Shown: positions 7,959 through 16,276, numbered from the stretch's first letter. The stretch: 64,000 bases of DNA from Myxococcales bacterium (GCA_003151595.1 PLXW01000175.1:20183-84182); one strand, 5' to 3'. Notes: generated by a model from the sequence alone, not told the origin. Numbers and translations are program-made.

Positions 7959-8278
7959 TGCGCAGGTCACTCGCTCTCTCGCTCCTCGCATCGACGGCGC
8001 TCTTCGTCTCCAGCGACGCCTCCGCCGCGCCTCCGGCTCCGCCGGCCACCGAGTTCCAACTGCTCACCGGGTACGGCGCGAAAGAGGCGTGCTCGTGCGT
8101 CTTCGTCGAAGGGCAGACCGACGCCTACTGCACGAACTACGCGGTGCTCCCGACCGGCTACAGCGACCTCAAGATCGTGATCGATCACACGGCGAACACC
8201 GTGACCGCGACGTTCGTAGGTAACTCGCGGACGGCCGCGTTCACGAGCGGCCAGGGGTGCGTGTTGGCGGGGTTCTAA
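7958..8278 (+). CDS. Small secreted protein coupled to the serine hydrolase
   Basis: 106 residues. ATG 7958 shares its A with the stop of the preceding hydrolase gene (TGATG). It has a cleavable signal peptide (MRRSLALSLLASTALFVSSDASA). The mature part is short, with three cysteines in the stretch ACSCVF...AYC and one near the end (GQGCVLAGF), which could form disulphides in the periplasm. I know no family. The tight coupling suggests it works with, or is processed by, the hydrolase. Confidence 0.75.
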   Translation: MRRSLALSLLASTALFVSSDASAAPPAPPATEFQLLTGYGAKEACSCVFVEGQTDAYCTNYAVLPTGYSDLKIVIDHTANTVTATFVGNSRTAAFTSGQGCVLAGF

Positions 8279-8279
8279 G

Positions 8280-8906
8280 TCAGTTCGGGCACGCCTCGAC
8301 GCAGGAGAAGTACGCCTGGCAGTCGGTGTCGTTGACGCACCCGCCGACGACGGTGAGGCCGCACGTGCCGGGCGCGGAGCTGCTCCCGAGCGTCGCGCGG
8401 AGGCAAGCGACGCACGTGTCGTCGGGGGACGTATGCGCCGAGCATGTCGTCCCGCATGCGGCGCTTCCGAACGGACCCGCGTCGAGCGCGCCGCCGTCGC
8501 CGCCGTCAACCGAGCCGGCGTCTCCGCCGTCGGAAGGGCCGGCATCGCCGCCGTCGGCGCCGCCATCGGGCGCGCCGCAGAGATCCGCCGTGCACGCGCA
8601 CGCGAGCTCGAGCTGCCCGAAGGTCAGGTACCCCGACGGGTACAGCCCCTCGCAACAGGACAGGCACGGGTCCGCGGCCAGCTTCAGGCACGCCCCGGGG
8701 TCTCCGGCGTCGGTCGCCGCGTCGTTGGTCGCCCCCGAGTCACCGACCGTCGCGTCCAGGCCCGGGCCCGCTTCCTGCGCCGGAGCGCCGTCGCTGGCGG
8801 ACGCGTCGCTCGCCGACGCAGGGGAAGCGGACGTGCCGCACCCACCGAGGAGGCACGCGGCAGAAGACACGACGAGCGCGGAAACGAGCGACGGGATTCT
8901 AGGCAT
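8280..8906 (-). CDS. Cys-rich lipoprotein with Asp-Ala-Gly linkers (intact copy)
   Basis: 208 residues from ATG 8906 (six more residues are possible from 8924). The signal peptide ends LLGGCGTS, a clear lipobox. A Ser/Ala/Asp-rich linker leads to a first Cys-rich module (CLKL..DPCLSCCEGLYPSGYLTF..CACTADLCGAP). A second GGDAG linker follows, then another Cys-rich module (ACGTTCSAHTSPDDTC..CLRATLGSS...GPCG-like...CVNDTDCQAYFSCVEACPN). The even, closely spaced cysteines suggest disulphide-knotted surface modules, common among myxobacterial lipoproteins of unknown function. A truncated near-copy lies at 3959-4478. Confidence 0.8.
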   Translation of the reverse strand: MPRIPSLVSALVVSSAACLLGGCGTSASPASASDASASDGAPAQEAGPGLDATVGDSGATNDAATDAGDPGACLKLAADPCLSCCEGLYPSGYLTFGQLELACACTADLCGAPDGGADGGDAGPSDGGDAGSVDGGDGGALDAGPFGSAACGTTCSAHTSPDDTCVACLRATLGSSSAPGTCGLTVVGGCVNDTDCQAYFSCVEACPN

Positions 8907-8977
8907 CGCGTTCTTATGCGGCACAAGGGGCCAGGTGGCCAGCCCCCTTCGGCGAAGTACTCATCCGCGCGCGGGCG

Positions 8978-8983
8978 TATAAT
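8978..8983 (+). promoter_or_regulatory. Perfect -10 box (TATAAT) close to the start of the gene at 8997
   Basis: TATAAT is conspicuous in such GC-rich DNA. It ends 13 bases before the GTG at 8997, so transcription would start only a few bases before the start codon, giving a leaderless or nearly leaderless message. No good -35 box is seen 17 bases upstream. The role is inferred. Confidence 0.45.
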
Positions 8984-8996
8984 CGAGGGTCCACCC

Positions 8997-9617
8997 GTGA
9001 GCGCCCAATCACCGGATCCGACCGAGCCTGGCGTTCGAGCACGCTTCTGCCAGGAGTGGCTCGCGCTGATCGCGAAGGAAGAAGACCCGTACCGCGCGCG
9101 GTTCTTCGAACGGGTGACGCCCGAGATGCGGGCGCAGATCGACGGCGCGTCACGCGTCGCCTGGCTGCCGATCGCGCTTCACGTGAAGATGGCCGACATC
9201 CAGCTGGAGACGTTCGGGATCGCCCGCGCGCACGACTACTACCGACGCGCGTTCGTGAGCGCGATCAACGGCCCGGTCTTCGCGTCGCTCTTCGTGACCG
9301 CCGCCCGCGTGATGGGCATGTCGCCCGCGGCGTTCGCGCGGTGGGCCTCGCGCGGGTACGAGGCGGCCTTCCGGAACGTCGGGACGCTCGAGGGGGAAGT
9401 GCTCGGCCCGAACCGCGCGCGCTTGACGTTTCTGAACCTCCCCGCGGTCTGCACCGCGTCGGATGCGTGGGTGATGTCCACGCAGGGGTCGACCTACGGG
9501 GTCTACGACATCCTGAAGCTGGACGGGGTCGTGCGACTCGATACGGAAGAACGCGCGAAGGGGAAGATGGTTCTGGAGATGGAGTGGGGCGAGCGGAAGA
9601 AGGGCGAGGGAGCCTAG
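8997..9617 (+). CDS. TIGR02265/DUF2378-like myxobacterial paralogous-family protein (copy 2)
   Basis: 206 residues from GTG 8997. Like the proteins at 3315 and 38560, it is soluble and shows VTPEMRAQIDGASRVAWLP, then KMADIQLETFGIARAHDYYRRAF, then a hydrophobic helical stretch (VFASLFVTAARVMGM) and a beta-rich C-terminus. No Shine-Dalgarno site is obvious and a TATAAT box sits 13 bases from the end of the spacer, so it may be expressed without a leader. Its role is unknown; the family is expanded in myxobacteria. Confidence 0.65.
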   Translation: MSAQSPDPTEPGVRARFCQEWLALIAKEEDPYRARFFERVTPEMRAQIDGASRVAWLPIALHVKMADIQLETFGIARAHDYYRRAFVSAINGPVFASLFVTAARVMGMSPAAFARWASRGYEAAFRNVGTLEGEVLGPNRARLTFLNLPAVCTASDAWVMSTQGSTYGVYDILKLDGVVRLDTEERAKGKMVLEMEWGERKKGEGA

Positions 9618-9768
9618 ATTCCAGCGCACGCGAGAACGTGATTCGCGGTTCACACGTCACCGTGACACCACCACCACGCTCTGCGGTCCTCGCTGCAGCC
9701 GCGATCCCGGGAACGGTGCGAAAAAGGGGAACCCGGCGCAGGGCACGCATCGTGCTCAACGGGAAAGC

Positions 9769-10554
9769 ATGAGCACGCGCTTTCTTGGCTTTCTCCCCCT
9801 CCTCGTCACGCTCGTCACCACGTCGGGCTGCGTGGTCACGGCGGCTCCCGTCGCCGATCCGTACATCCCTCCGCCCACCTACCCGACGACGACGGCGGGC
9901 GTCGCCACCAGCGACATGCTCCCCTCGATGAGCGCGACCTCGCACGAAGATGGAACGACGATCTGGGCTGCGCTCATCGGGCGGGGCGACGTCTTCCTTC
10001 GGCTCGGCGCAGGTGACGCGCTCACGGCGACCGCGGGCGGCGTCACGCAGACGCTCACGCTCGACCCGACCGATGCGAACGCGCACTTCACGACGCACTT
10101 TGCGCCGCTCCCCGACGTCACGAACGTCGTCGTCTCACTCCATCGCAGCGGGTCGGAGCAGAGCGCGCTCGACAGCGTCGTTCCGATCCCGAGCGCGTTC
10201 ACGGTCACCGCGCCGAGCACGTTCGCCACGAGCGAGGTCATGGTGCAGGTGACTCCTGGGGTCGTCGGCCCGTTCACCTACCAGGCGTCCGGGCCGTGCG
10301 TGAACGCGGACATCGCGGGGGGCACGTTGGCCGCCTTCGCCGGCGACGACGGATCGCTCGGGCTCGATCTCTCGCGCGTGCTCACGCCGGCAGCGACCGC
10401 GAGCTGCGCGCTCACGATCAATCTGATGGAGCCGATGACGGCAGGAACGTGGGACCCGGCCTTCGGCGAAGGCGACTCTAACCTCGAGATCTTTCAAGGG
10501 GAGCAGGTCCGGACGATCGCCACGACGTACCAGCCGGCGACGGCGTCGAAGTAG
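9769..10554 (+). CDS. Lipoprotein of unknown function
   Basis: 261 residues. The N-terminus MSTRFLGFLPLLVTLVTTSGCVV is a signal peptide with lipobox TSGC. The rest is predicted mostly beta: repeated strands such as AHFTTHFAPLPDVTNVVVSLHRSG and SEVMVQVTPGVVGPFTYQASGPC suggest two Ig-like or jelly-roll domains. Two later cysteines (GPCVN, ASCAL) could pair. No family recognised. The 150 bases in front contain an 11-base perfect palindrome, GTCAC-C-GTGAC (9656-9666), a possible operator. Confidence 0.7.
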   Translation: MSTRFLGFLPLLVTLVTTSGCVVTAAPVADPYIPPPTYPTTTAGVATSDMLPSMSATSHEDGTTIWAALIGRGDVFLRLGAGDALTATAGGVTQTLTLDPTDANAHFTTHFAPLPDVTNVVVSLHRSGSEQSALDSVVPIPSAFTVTAPSTFATSEVMVQVTPGVVGPFTYQASGPCVNADIAGGTLAAFAGDDGSLGLDLSRVLTPAATASCALTINLMEPMTAGTWDPAFGEGDSNLEIFQGEQVRTIATTYQPATASK

Positions 10555-10631
10555 CGGTCTTTCGTCGTCCAGCGGCGCCTGGCATCGCGCGAGCCGCCTC
10601 GACCCTCGGGTGCTACCGTTCTCGAAGAAGC

Positions 10632-11207
10632 ATGAGCGTCGCCCACCCCGTCTTTCACGCTTTCGGCGACTACGTGCAGCTCGAGGCGAACAGCCCGATC
10701 AAGCACGAGTACCTCGCAGGGCAGATCTATGCGATGGCCGGCGGAACGCCGGAGCACGCGGCGCTCGCCGCCGTGGTCACGGCGAAGCTCGCGTCCGCGC
10801 TCGAAGGCGGTCGCTGCCGCGTCTACAGCTCCGATCTGCGCATCCGGGTCTTGAAGACCGGCCTCGCGACCTATCCGGACGTGAGCGTCGTATGCGGCCC
10901 TCGGGAGGTCGATCCCGAGGACAAGAACAGCGTCACGAACCCGACGCTTCTGGTCGAGGTCACGAGCAAGAGCACCGAGGAATACGACCGCGGCGAGAAG
11001 TTCGACCACTACAAGGCGATCCCGTCGCTACGCGAGGTTGTGCTCGTTTCGCACCGCGAGCCTTCGATCGAGGTCCGGCGGCGCCAGGACGATGGCGCGT
11101 GGACGAGCCACGTGTTTCGTGCGCGCGAGCGGGCGGAGCTCGGTTCCGTCCCGTGCGTGCTGGACGTAGACGCGATCTACGCCGCGGCAGAGGATCCAAG
11201 GGCGTAG
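10632..11207 (+). CDS. Uma2-family (DUF820) PD-(D/E)XK nuclease-like protein
   Basis: 191 residues. It shows the Uma2 pattern: HEYLAGQIYAMAGGTPEHAALA at residues about 25-46, the Asp of TYPDVSVVCGP (about 84), and the E-x-K-type core LLVEVTSKSTEEYDRGEKFDHYKAI (Glu about 105, Lys about 109), followed by LREVVLVSH. These match the restriction-endonuclease-like fold of the Uma2 family, abundant in cyanobacteria and myxobacteria. Most members have no proven biological role. It is a single gene here, with no partner methylase or transposase beside it. Confidence 0.88.
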   Translation: MSVAHPVFHAFGDYVQLEANSPIKHEYLAGQIYAMAGGTPEHAALAAVVTAKLASALEGGRCRVYSSDLRIRVLKTGLATYPDVSVVCGPREVDPEDKNSVTNPTLLVEVTSKSTEEYDRGEKFDHYKAIPSLREVVLVSHREPSIEVRRRQDDGAWTSHVFRARERAELGSVPCVLDVDAIYAAAEDPRA

Positions 11208-11221
11208 CTCGCGACGCGCCC

Positions 11222-11533
11222 CTACTCCGAGTCTCCAACCGTCGCTCCGCCATCGCCCGGGACGCAACATGCATAGGGCGCGGAGATGGGAGGGTTCGGT
11301 TCGTGCGCCACACAGTCGTCGTCGTCTCTGGGCGCGTTGAAGCCAGTGCTTCTTCCGTTGAGGTAGCAGGGGCCAAAGGGGTCACCGATCACGCAGCTGC
11401 CGCCAACGGCCTTGCACTTCGTACCGTTTGGTAAGTCGCCGGGGGCGCTCGTGGAACAGCCCAAGGCAGCGGCGAGAATCACCGCCACGCTCCTACGCGC
11501 CGCGTGAACGAGCGTGAGGCCGCGCCGCTTCAT
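11222..11533 (-). CDS. Small Cys-rich lipoprotein at the end of the polysaccharide operon
   Basis: 103 residues. ATG 11533 overlaps the stop of the heparinase-like gene (ATGA), so it is translationally coupled to it. The signal peptide (VAVILAAALGCSTSA) ends in lipobox ALGC. The mature protein has six further cysteines (TKCKAVGGSCVIGDPFGPC, DDCVA, YACCVPG), probably disulphide-paired. Unknown function. Its position as last gene of the GT2-Wzy-lyase unit suggests a role with surface polysaccharide. Confidence 0.75.
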   Translation of the reverse strand: MKRRGLTLVHAARRSVAVILAAALGCSTSAPGDLPNGTKCKAVGGSCVIGDPFGPCYLNGRSTGFNAPRDDDDCVAHEPNPPISAPYACCVPGDGGATVGDSE

Positions 11534-13764
11534 CGCACCACGCAGTCTTTCACGTCGATCACCAGCGTCCCCGCGCCCGACGCCGCCCGTGTCCCCCCCG
11601 CCTTCAGCGCCACGCGACACAACGCTCCGTCCTTTGCTGCGCTCGCCCCGTACCCCGCCCCCGGCGCCAGCCCCGTCACCACGTGCTTCACCGCGCCCAT
11701 CGGCGCCCGCCACGCGATCGCGCTCGCCGTCTTCTGCGGACCCGCGATCGGAAAAACGTACGCCTCGCCGTCGATCGCCGCCCCCTCCGCCCCTTCGCCG
11801 TCGACGTGCGTCGCCACTGGCAGCGCGTCGCCGCTCGCGCCGATCGCCATCACGTGAAGAAAGCGCCGCTCGATCGTCCCGCGCGCCGACTCCTCTTCCG
11901 TGCGCGTCGAGGTGATCCCTTCCGCCACGTCGTTCTGCTGAAACATGTCTTCGAAGTGCACCGTCGGCTCTTTGAGCTGCGCCGACTTCGCGATCGTGTC
12001 GAGCGTCGTCACCACCACGCTCGACCTGCCGACGTTCACCGTGGCCACGTTCGCGTTCACGCTCGGTACGACCGGCGTGTGCATCTCCCACGTCACGCCG
12101 TACCTCGGCTTGGCGAGCGTCACGCGATCGTACAGAACCAACCGCGCCGACGATCCATGCGCCCCCGCGAGCGGCGCGCGCGAGAACACGAGCTCGCGTT
12201 CCGCGCGAAGCACCGAGCGCTCGGGGTGATCTTGCGGGTAGTCCTGCGGATCGTACGCCGCGCCGAAGTCCGCCTCCGCGTAGACGACGCCGTTCGCGTC
12301 TTCGCTTCGCGGCAAGCTCGCGGCCTTCCCCCAGAAGCCCTGGTTCGGCGACCAGCGAAGGTTCTCTTTGCGATCGTCGACCAGGATCGAGTTGTGACTC
12401 ATCGTCGAATACGAATCGTAGTCGCCCGGATCGATGATCAACCGATCGCTCCCGCGCACGATCTCGAAGTGCCCCTGATCGAGGTGCTGATGATCGCCCC
12501 ACGGCGGTCCGCTGTTCATCGCCACCCACGCGGCGTTCGCATCCCACCCCGTTCGCGCCAGCACCGTGCCGGTGCCGTGCGCGACGTAGCTCGTGGGGCC
12601 TTTGCGCGGGTCGGTGCCTTTGCGTGAAGCGTCGTCGGTGATCACGCGCAGCCAGTTCCAATTGAGATCGCTGTCGGGGTGGCTCACCGATCGCGCGACG
12701 TAGAGCGCCTCGTCGCTGCGCGGGTCGTCCTTCGGCAGCGCGAGCGCCGTGCAGTACAGCGTCTCGGGGAGGAGCACCGCCGGCTTGTGCGACCAATCGG
12801 CGCTGTCCCACTGGTGAACGCCGTCGGGGTGGAGCGCGTGCGTCTGAAACGCGACGGTCGCGTCGAGCCACGGCAGCTCGGAGAGCAGCTTCTTCGCGTC
12901 GCCGCGCGCGCGCCCTTCGGCATCGACGTAGAACGCGAGCGCCGCCACGGGCGTGCGCGCGTACTGCCACCCCTCGGGGAAATCGCCGCCGGGGAGTTTC
13001 GCGTACGCCGGAAGGATCTCCGTCTTCCACATCACGCGCGCGATCTGCCGAAGCTCCACGCCGCGCGGGTCGTCGCCTTCGAGCGCGAGGCCGCTCATGG
13101 CGCACGCGCCGAAGTAACCCATGTAGTGGTTCGAGATCGGGTCGTCGGTCTTGTAACCGTCCTTCCGGTACCAGTGACAGAAGTCGACGAAGCGATCGGC
13201 GAGGTGCTTTCGCTGATCGACGGTGAGCACGTCGAAGAGCCAGTCGTAGGCGATGGCGGCGAAGAAGCCGCGGTAGCGAATCGGGTAGCCGTCGTTCTCT
13301 TTGACGGCAGAGAGCCCGCCCAGGTGATCGCCGACGTTCTCGTGATCATCGACCAGCGCCATCAGGTACGCGACCGCGGCGCGCGCGAAGGCGTCGTCGT
13401 GACGCACGCGCCAGCACATCGCGAGATCGAGCGCGCCTGCGGCCCACTGATCGCCCTGGTACCCGCTGTCGTTCTTCCCCGCGGCCATCGCGCGGCAGTT
13501 CGTGATCAACGAATTCCACGACGCGCCTCCGCGCTTCGCGCCATCGACTGCGGCGCGCAGGCGATCGGTCGTGAGGAGCAATCGCGGGTGACCTCCCGAG
13601 CCGAGAGCGACCGGCGCGGGGTCGGGCTCGGCGGGCGGCATCGGCGGAGCCGCTGCGGCGGGAGAGGCCGCTTCGGGCGTGGGGCCGGGCCACAGCTCGT
13701 GACCATGACACGCGCTCATCATCGCGAGCGACGCGAGGCCCGACGCGATCGCGATCGCGCGCAT
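11530..13764 (-). CDS. Heparinase II/III-like polysaccharide lyase, lipoprotein
   Basis: 744 residues from ATG 13764, which overlaps the stop of the upstream polymerase gene (ATGA). The signal peptide ends LAMMSACHGH (lipobox), followed by a Pro/Ala linker. The N-terminal alpha/alpha toroid (about residues 50-380) includes HPRLLLTTDRLRAAV, AYDWLFDVL, SNHYMGYFGACAMSGLAL and PEGWQYARTPV. The C-terminal beta-sandwich contains GDHQHLDQGHFEIVRGSDRLIIDPG, the conserved heparinase II/III block with candidate catalytic His, then SHNSILVDD. Such enzymes cleave uronate-containing polysaccharides, or trim alginate- and heparin-like chains. In this operon it probably edits or degrades the polymer made here. 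Confidence 0.85.
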   Translation of the reverse strand: MRAIAIASGLASLAMMSACHGHELWPGPTPEAASPAAAAPPMPPAEPDPAPVALGSGGHPRLLLTTDRLRAAVDGAKRGGASWNSLITNCRAMAAGKNDSGYQGDQWAAGALDLAMCWRVRHDDAFARAAVAYLMALVDDHENVGDHLGGLSAVKENDGYPIRYRGFFAAIAYDWLFDVLTVDQRKHLADRFVDFCHWYRKDGYKTDDPISNHYMGYFGACAMSGLALEGDDPRGVELRQIARVMWKTEILPAYAKLPGGDFPEGWQYARTPVAALAFYVDAEGRARGDAKKLLSELPWLDATVAFQTHALHPDGVHQWDSADWSHKPAVLLPETLYCTALALPKDDPRSDEALYVARSVSHPDSDLNWNWLRVITDDASRKGTDPRKGPTSYVAHGTGTVLARTGWDANAAWVAMNSGPPWGDHQHLDQGHFEIVRGSDRLIIDPGDYDSYSTMSHNSILVDDRKENLRWSPNQGFWGKAASLPRSEDANGVVYAEADFGAAYDPQDYPQDHPERSVLRAERELVFSRAPLAGAHGSSARLVLYDRVTLAKPRYGVTWEMHTPVVPSVNANVATVNVGRSSVVVTTLDTIAKSAQLKEPTVHFEDMFQQNDVAEGITSTRTEEESARGTIERRFLHVMAIGASGDALPVATHVDGEGAEGAAIDGEAYVFPIAGPQKTASAIAWRAPMGAVKHVVTGLAPGAGYGASAAKDGALCRVALKAGGTRAASGAGTLVIDVKDCVVR

Positions 13765-15155
13765 CACGGCTCCCCCTTGATGCGCGTGTACACGAAGAGG
13801 AACGTCATCAACACGAGATCGAACCCCGCGAGGTAGCCGATCTCTTTCGGCGCCACCTTCACCTCGAACGTCGGCGAGCTCCGCTTCGCCGCGAGGTACA
13901 GCGCGCCCGAGAGGCCGAAGTAGATGAACAACATGTTGTGGTAGCAAAACGAGAGAAACGAAATCCCCACGCAGATGCCGGCGAACGACGTGACGAGCGC
14001 GAAGGCGTAGGGGACGAGGCGCGGATCGAGATCGGCCGGCGGGCGCGAGGCGATCATGTACGGGATCTTCACCGATACGTAGATGAGCGACGTCCAGATC
14101 ACGAGCCCCGGAAAGCCGAGCTCCGCGCACGCGAGCACGTACGAGTTGTGCGCGGTGATGAAGTAGTTCTCGATGAACTGCCCCTGGCCGAGGCCGAGGA
14201 TCGGATTCGATTTCACGAACCCCATCCCGTTGTAGAGCGCGCCCAGGCGTTCGAGCGACGATGAGTCGGCGCTCTCGTCGTTTCGTCCGCCGAGGAGGAG
14301 CACCGGCGCGCCGAAGACGACGCCGAGGAGCAACCCTTTGGGTCCGTAGCGGCGAACGAAGTACGTGCCGAAGACGGCGAGGAGCACGAGCACGCCGCCG
14401 CGCGATCCTGTGAGCACCACGCAGTAGGTCGCGAGCGCGACGCACGCCAGCAGCACCGCGTGGCGGATCTTCTTCTTCATCGAGGCGTGAATCGCGAACG
14501 CGAACGAGATCGCCGCGCCGATGGCCAGGGAGAGCTCGTTCGGATCGGCGAGCGTGCCGCGCCATCGCACGCGCCCGTGCGCGACGGTGAACGTCTTGAA
14601 CCAGCCCGGTTGCTCGCAGGCGTAGTCGTCCGAGAATCCGTGCGACCCGGTCGCGCAGTCGTGCCAGCTCTCGCACGGGCGGCCGTCGGACTCGCCGCTG
14701 CTCTGATCGCGCGCCACGAGGCCGTCCTCGTCCTTGTCGAGGACGATGCACTCGTACGGCCCTTGCGACGGGCGGGTGCACACGAAGGCGAGCATCAACA
14801 TGATCGCCAGGATCGTCGCGGCGATCGCGCGGTACCGCTCGAACGTGGCGCCGGCGTACATGACGATGAACATGAAGATCATCGAGAAGAGGATCGTCGT
14901 CTTCATGTCGAGGACGGCGCTCGTGCCGGCCTTCACGAACGTGACGACGACGCACCAGCCGACGAACGCGAGGAGGAACGGGAACTGCGGCGTCCTCCAG
15001 CTCTTCAACCGGCCGACGGCGAACTCGTAAGCGATGCCGAGCACGCCGAGCCCGGTCGCCACGTTCAAGATGGAGAGGTTCTCGAGCCCCGCGACGAACT
15101 CTTGCGGGCGCACGAAGAGAATGAAGACGAGGAGGATCGCGCCGAAGAGCGCCAT
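13764..15155 (-). CDS. Wzy/O-antigen-ligase family membrane protein
   Basis: 463 residues with about eleven hydrophobic segments. After several helices there is a large periplasmic loop (about residues 125-195) with cysteines (YECIVLD, PCESWHDCATG, YACEQPG), unusual in Wzy proteins and probably disulphide-stabilised. The Wzy_C-like core follows: GTLADPNELSLAIGAAIS, VVLTGSRGGVLVLLAVFG, then the second loop with NPILGLGQGQF...ITAHNSYVLACAELGFPGL, whose 'G.G...HNS...E.G..G' signature marks the ligase/polymerase family. It would join lipid-linked repeat units or transfer the chain. It lies between GT2 and the lyase in one operon. Confidence 0.87.
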   Translation of the reverse strand: MALFGAILLVFILFVRPQEFVAGLENLSILNVATGLGVLGIAYEFAVGRLKSWRTPQFPFLLAFVGWCVVVTFVKAGTSAVLDMKTTILFSMIFMFIVMYAGATFERYRAIAATILAIMLMLAFVCTRPSQGPYECIVLDKDEDGLVARDQSSGESDGRPCESWHDCATGSHGFSDDYACEQPGWFKTFTVAHGRVRWRGTLADPNELSLAIGAAISFAFAIHASMKKKIRHAVLLACVALATYCVVLTGSRGGVLVLLAVFGTYFVRRYGPKGLLLGVVFGAPVLLLGGRNDESADSSSLERLGALYNGMGFVKSNPILGLGQGQFIENYFITAHNSYVLACAELGFPGLVIWTSLIYVSVKIPYMIASRPPADLDPRLVPYAFALVTSFAGICVGISFLSFCYHNMLFIYFGLSGALYLAAKRSSPTFEVKVAPKEIGYLAGFDLVLMTFLFVYTRIKGEP

Positions 15156-15157
15156 CG

Positions 15158-16276
15158 TCAGGTCCCGTCTCGCGAACCCTCACCCCCGGCCCCTCTCCCG
15201 CGAGGGGAGAGGGGAGGAGAGATCGCATCCGACTCCCCCTCTCCCTTTACGGGAGAGGGGGCTGGGGGGGTGAGGGGTCGCAGCCGCTCGGGCTCGCCCC
15301 AATCCGGCCGAAGCCCGTAGCGCGCGAGGCCGGCGGCGAACCCGAGACCGTGAGAGACGTGCAGCACGGGGAAGATCGCCCACACGATCGGGATCGTGGC
15401 GACGCCCGCCTTGCTCCCGACGCGCACCGCCTCGAGGAACGTCGCCGCCGCGTACCCACCGAACGCGAACGGTGTGAACGGTTGCACCGCGCTCGTCGCG
15501 AGCATCGCCGCGCCGCCGCACACCAGGAGAAACGGAAGCGCGGGGCGCACCGAGAGGAAGCGCCGGAGCTTGAGCAGCGTGCGCGCGCGGCCGCGGCCGT
15601 ACTTGAAGTACTGCCTGGCGAGCGACTCGAACGACGCGCGCGGATAGTAGTGAACGACCACGTCGCGCGAGAGGAACACCTTGCCGCCGGCGGCGATGAT
15701 GCGCTGGTTCAGCTCGGCGTCCTCGTTGGTGATGGCGTTCGGATCGTAGAGGCCGACGGTCTCGAACACGCCGCGGCGGAACGCGCCGAGGAACACGGTG
15801 TCGACGAACCCTTCATACGAGGCGCCGCGGTACTTCGCGCCGCCGACGCCGAGCGGGCTCTCGAGCGCCGCGCACAGCGCGCGCTGGAAGAACGTCTTCG
15901 CGCGCGACCGCTGCGCGCCGCCGACGTTGTCCGCGCCGGTGCGCTCGAGCGCTTCGATGCACTTGCGGACGTAGTCGTCTTTGTATTCGCAGTGCACGTC
16001 CATGCGCACGATGACGTCGCCCTTCGCGGCGCGGATCATCTTGTTCATCCCCGGCGACTGGATGCGCTCCGGGTTGTCGACCAGGCGAATGCGCGGATCG
16101 TCCTTCGACAGGCGCGCGATGATCTCGCGCGTGGCGTCGGTGCTTCCGCCGTCGGCCACGAGCACCTCGAAGCGATCGGCCGGGTAGTCCTGGCGACGCA
16201 CGCTCGTGAGGCACGCCTCGATGAAGCGCTCCTCGTTGAGGCACGGCATCGTGATCGTGACGAAGGGGACGGTCAT
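15158..16276 (-). CDS. Family 2 glycosyltransferase with repeat-encoded C-terminal tail
   Basis: 372 residues. The GT-A domain shows PFVTITMPCLNEERFIEACL, VLVADGGSTDATREII, the acceptor DxD-like MDVHCEY, and ITNEDAELNQRI (the 'ED' catalytic motif). C-terminal hydrophobic helices (about 240-320) anchor it in the inner membrane, as in SuccinoglycanA/ExoA-type enzymes that extend lipid-linked sugars. From about residue 335 the protein is TPPAPSPVKGEGE...ISPPLSPRGRGAGGEG, which is translation of the palindromic element at 15178-15275 and not a natural domain. First gene of the minus-strand operon GT2-polymerase-lyase-lipoprotein; divergent from the export gene at 16378. Confidence 0.9.
   Translation of the reverse strand: MTVPFVTITMPCLNEERFIEACLTSVRRQDYPADRFEVLVADGGSTDATREIIARLSKDDPRIRLVDNPERIQSPGMNKMIRAAKGDVIVRMDVHCEYKDDYVRKCIEALERTGADNVGGAQRSRAKTFFQRALCAALESPLGVGGAKYRGASYEGFVDTVFLGAFRRGVFETVGLYDPNAITNEDAELNQRIIAAGGKVFLSRDVVVHYYPRASFESLARQYFKYGRGRARTLLKLRRFLSVRPALPFLLVCGGAAMLATSAVQPFTPFAFGGYAAATFLEAVRVGSKAGVATIPIVWAIFPVLHVSHGLGFAAGLARYGLRPDWGEPERLRPLTPPAPSPVKGEGESDAISPPLSPRGRGAGGEGSRDGT
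15178..15275. repeat. Interspersed palindromic element (CTCTCCC...GGGAGAG type) inside the GT2 gene
   Basis: The arms CCTCACCCCCGGCCCCTCTC (from 15178) and GGGAGAGGGGGCTGGGGGGG (from 15251) are near-perfect inverted repeats about 50 bases apart. A smaller palindrome CTCTCCCGCGAGGGGAGAG lies at 15194-15212. Its translation gives PAPSP-x2-GEG and SPRGRGAGGEG, the hallmark of a short repeat seen in many GC-rich genomes as scattered copies. It forms the last 35-40 codons of the glycosyltransferase. Confidence 0.8.

Noticed and set aside
10632..11207. Uma2-family gene as a mobile or restriction element
   Set aside because: No methylase, transposase, inverted repeats or target duplication around it; an isolated Uma2 gene is ordinary in such genomes.
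13765..15228. Long upstream extension of the heparinase-like frame (total 1232 residues)
   Set aside because: It is Arg/Pro-rich shadow sequence of the polymerase gene on the same strand; the lipoprotein start at 13764 with ATGA overlap is far better supported.
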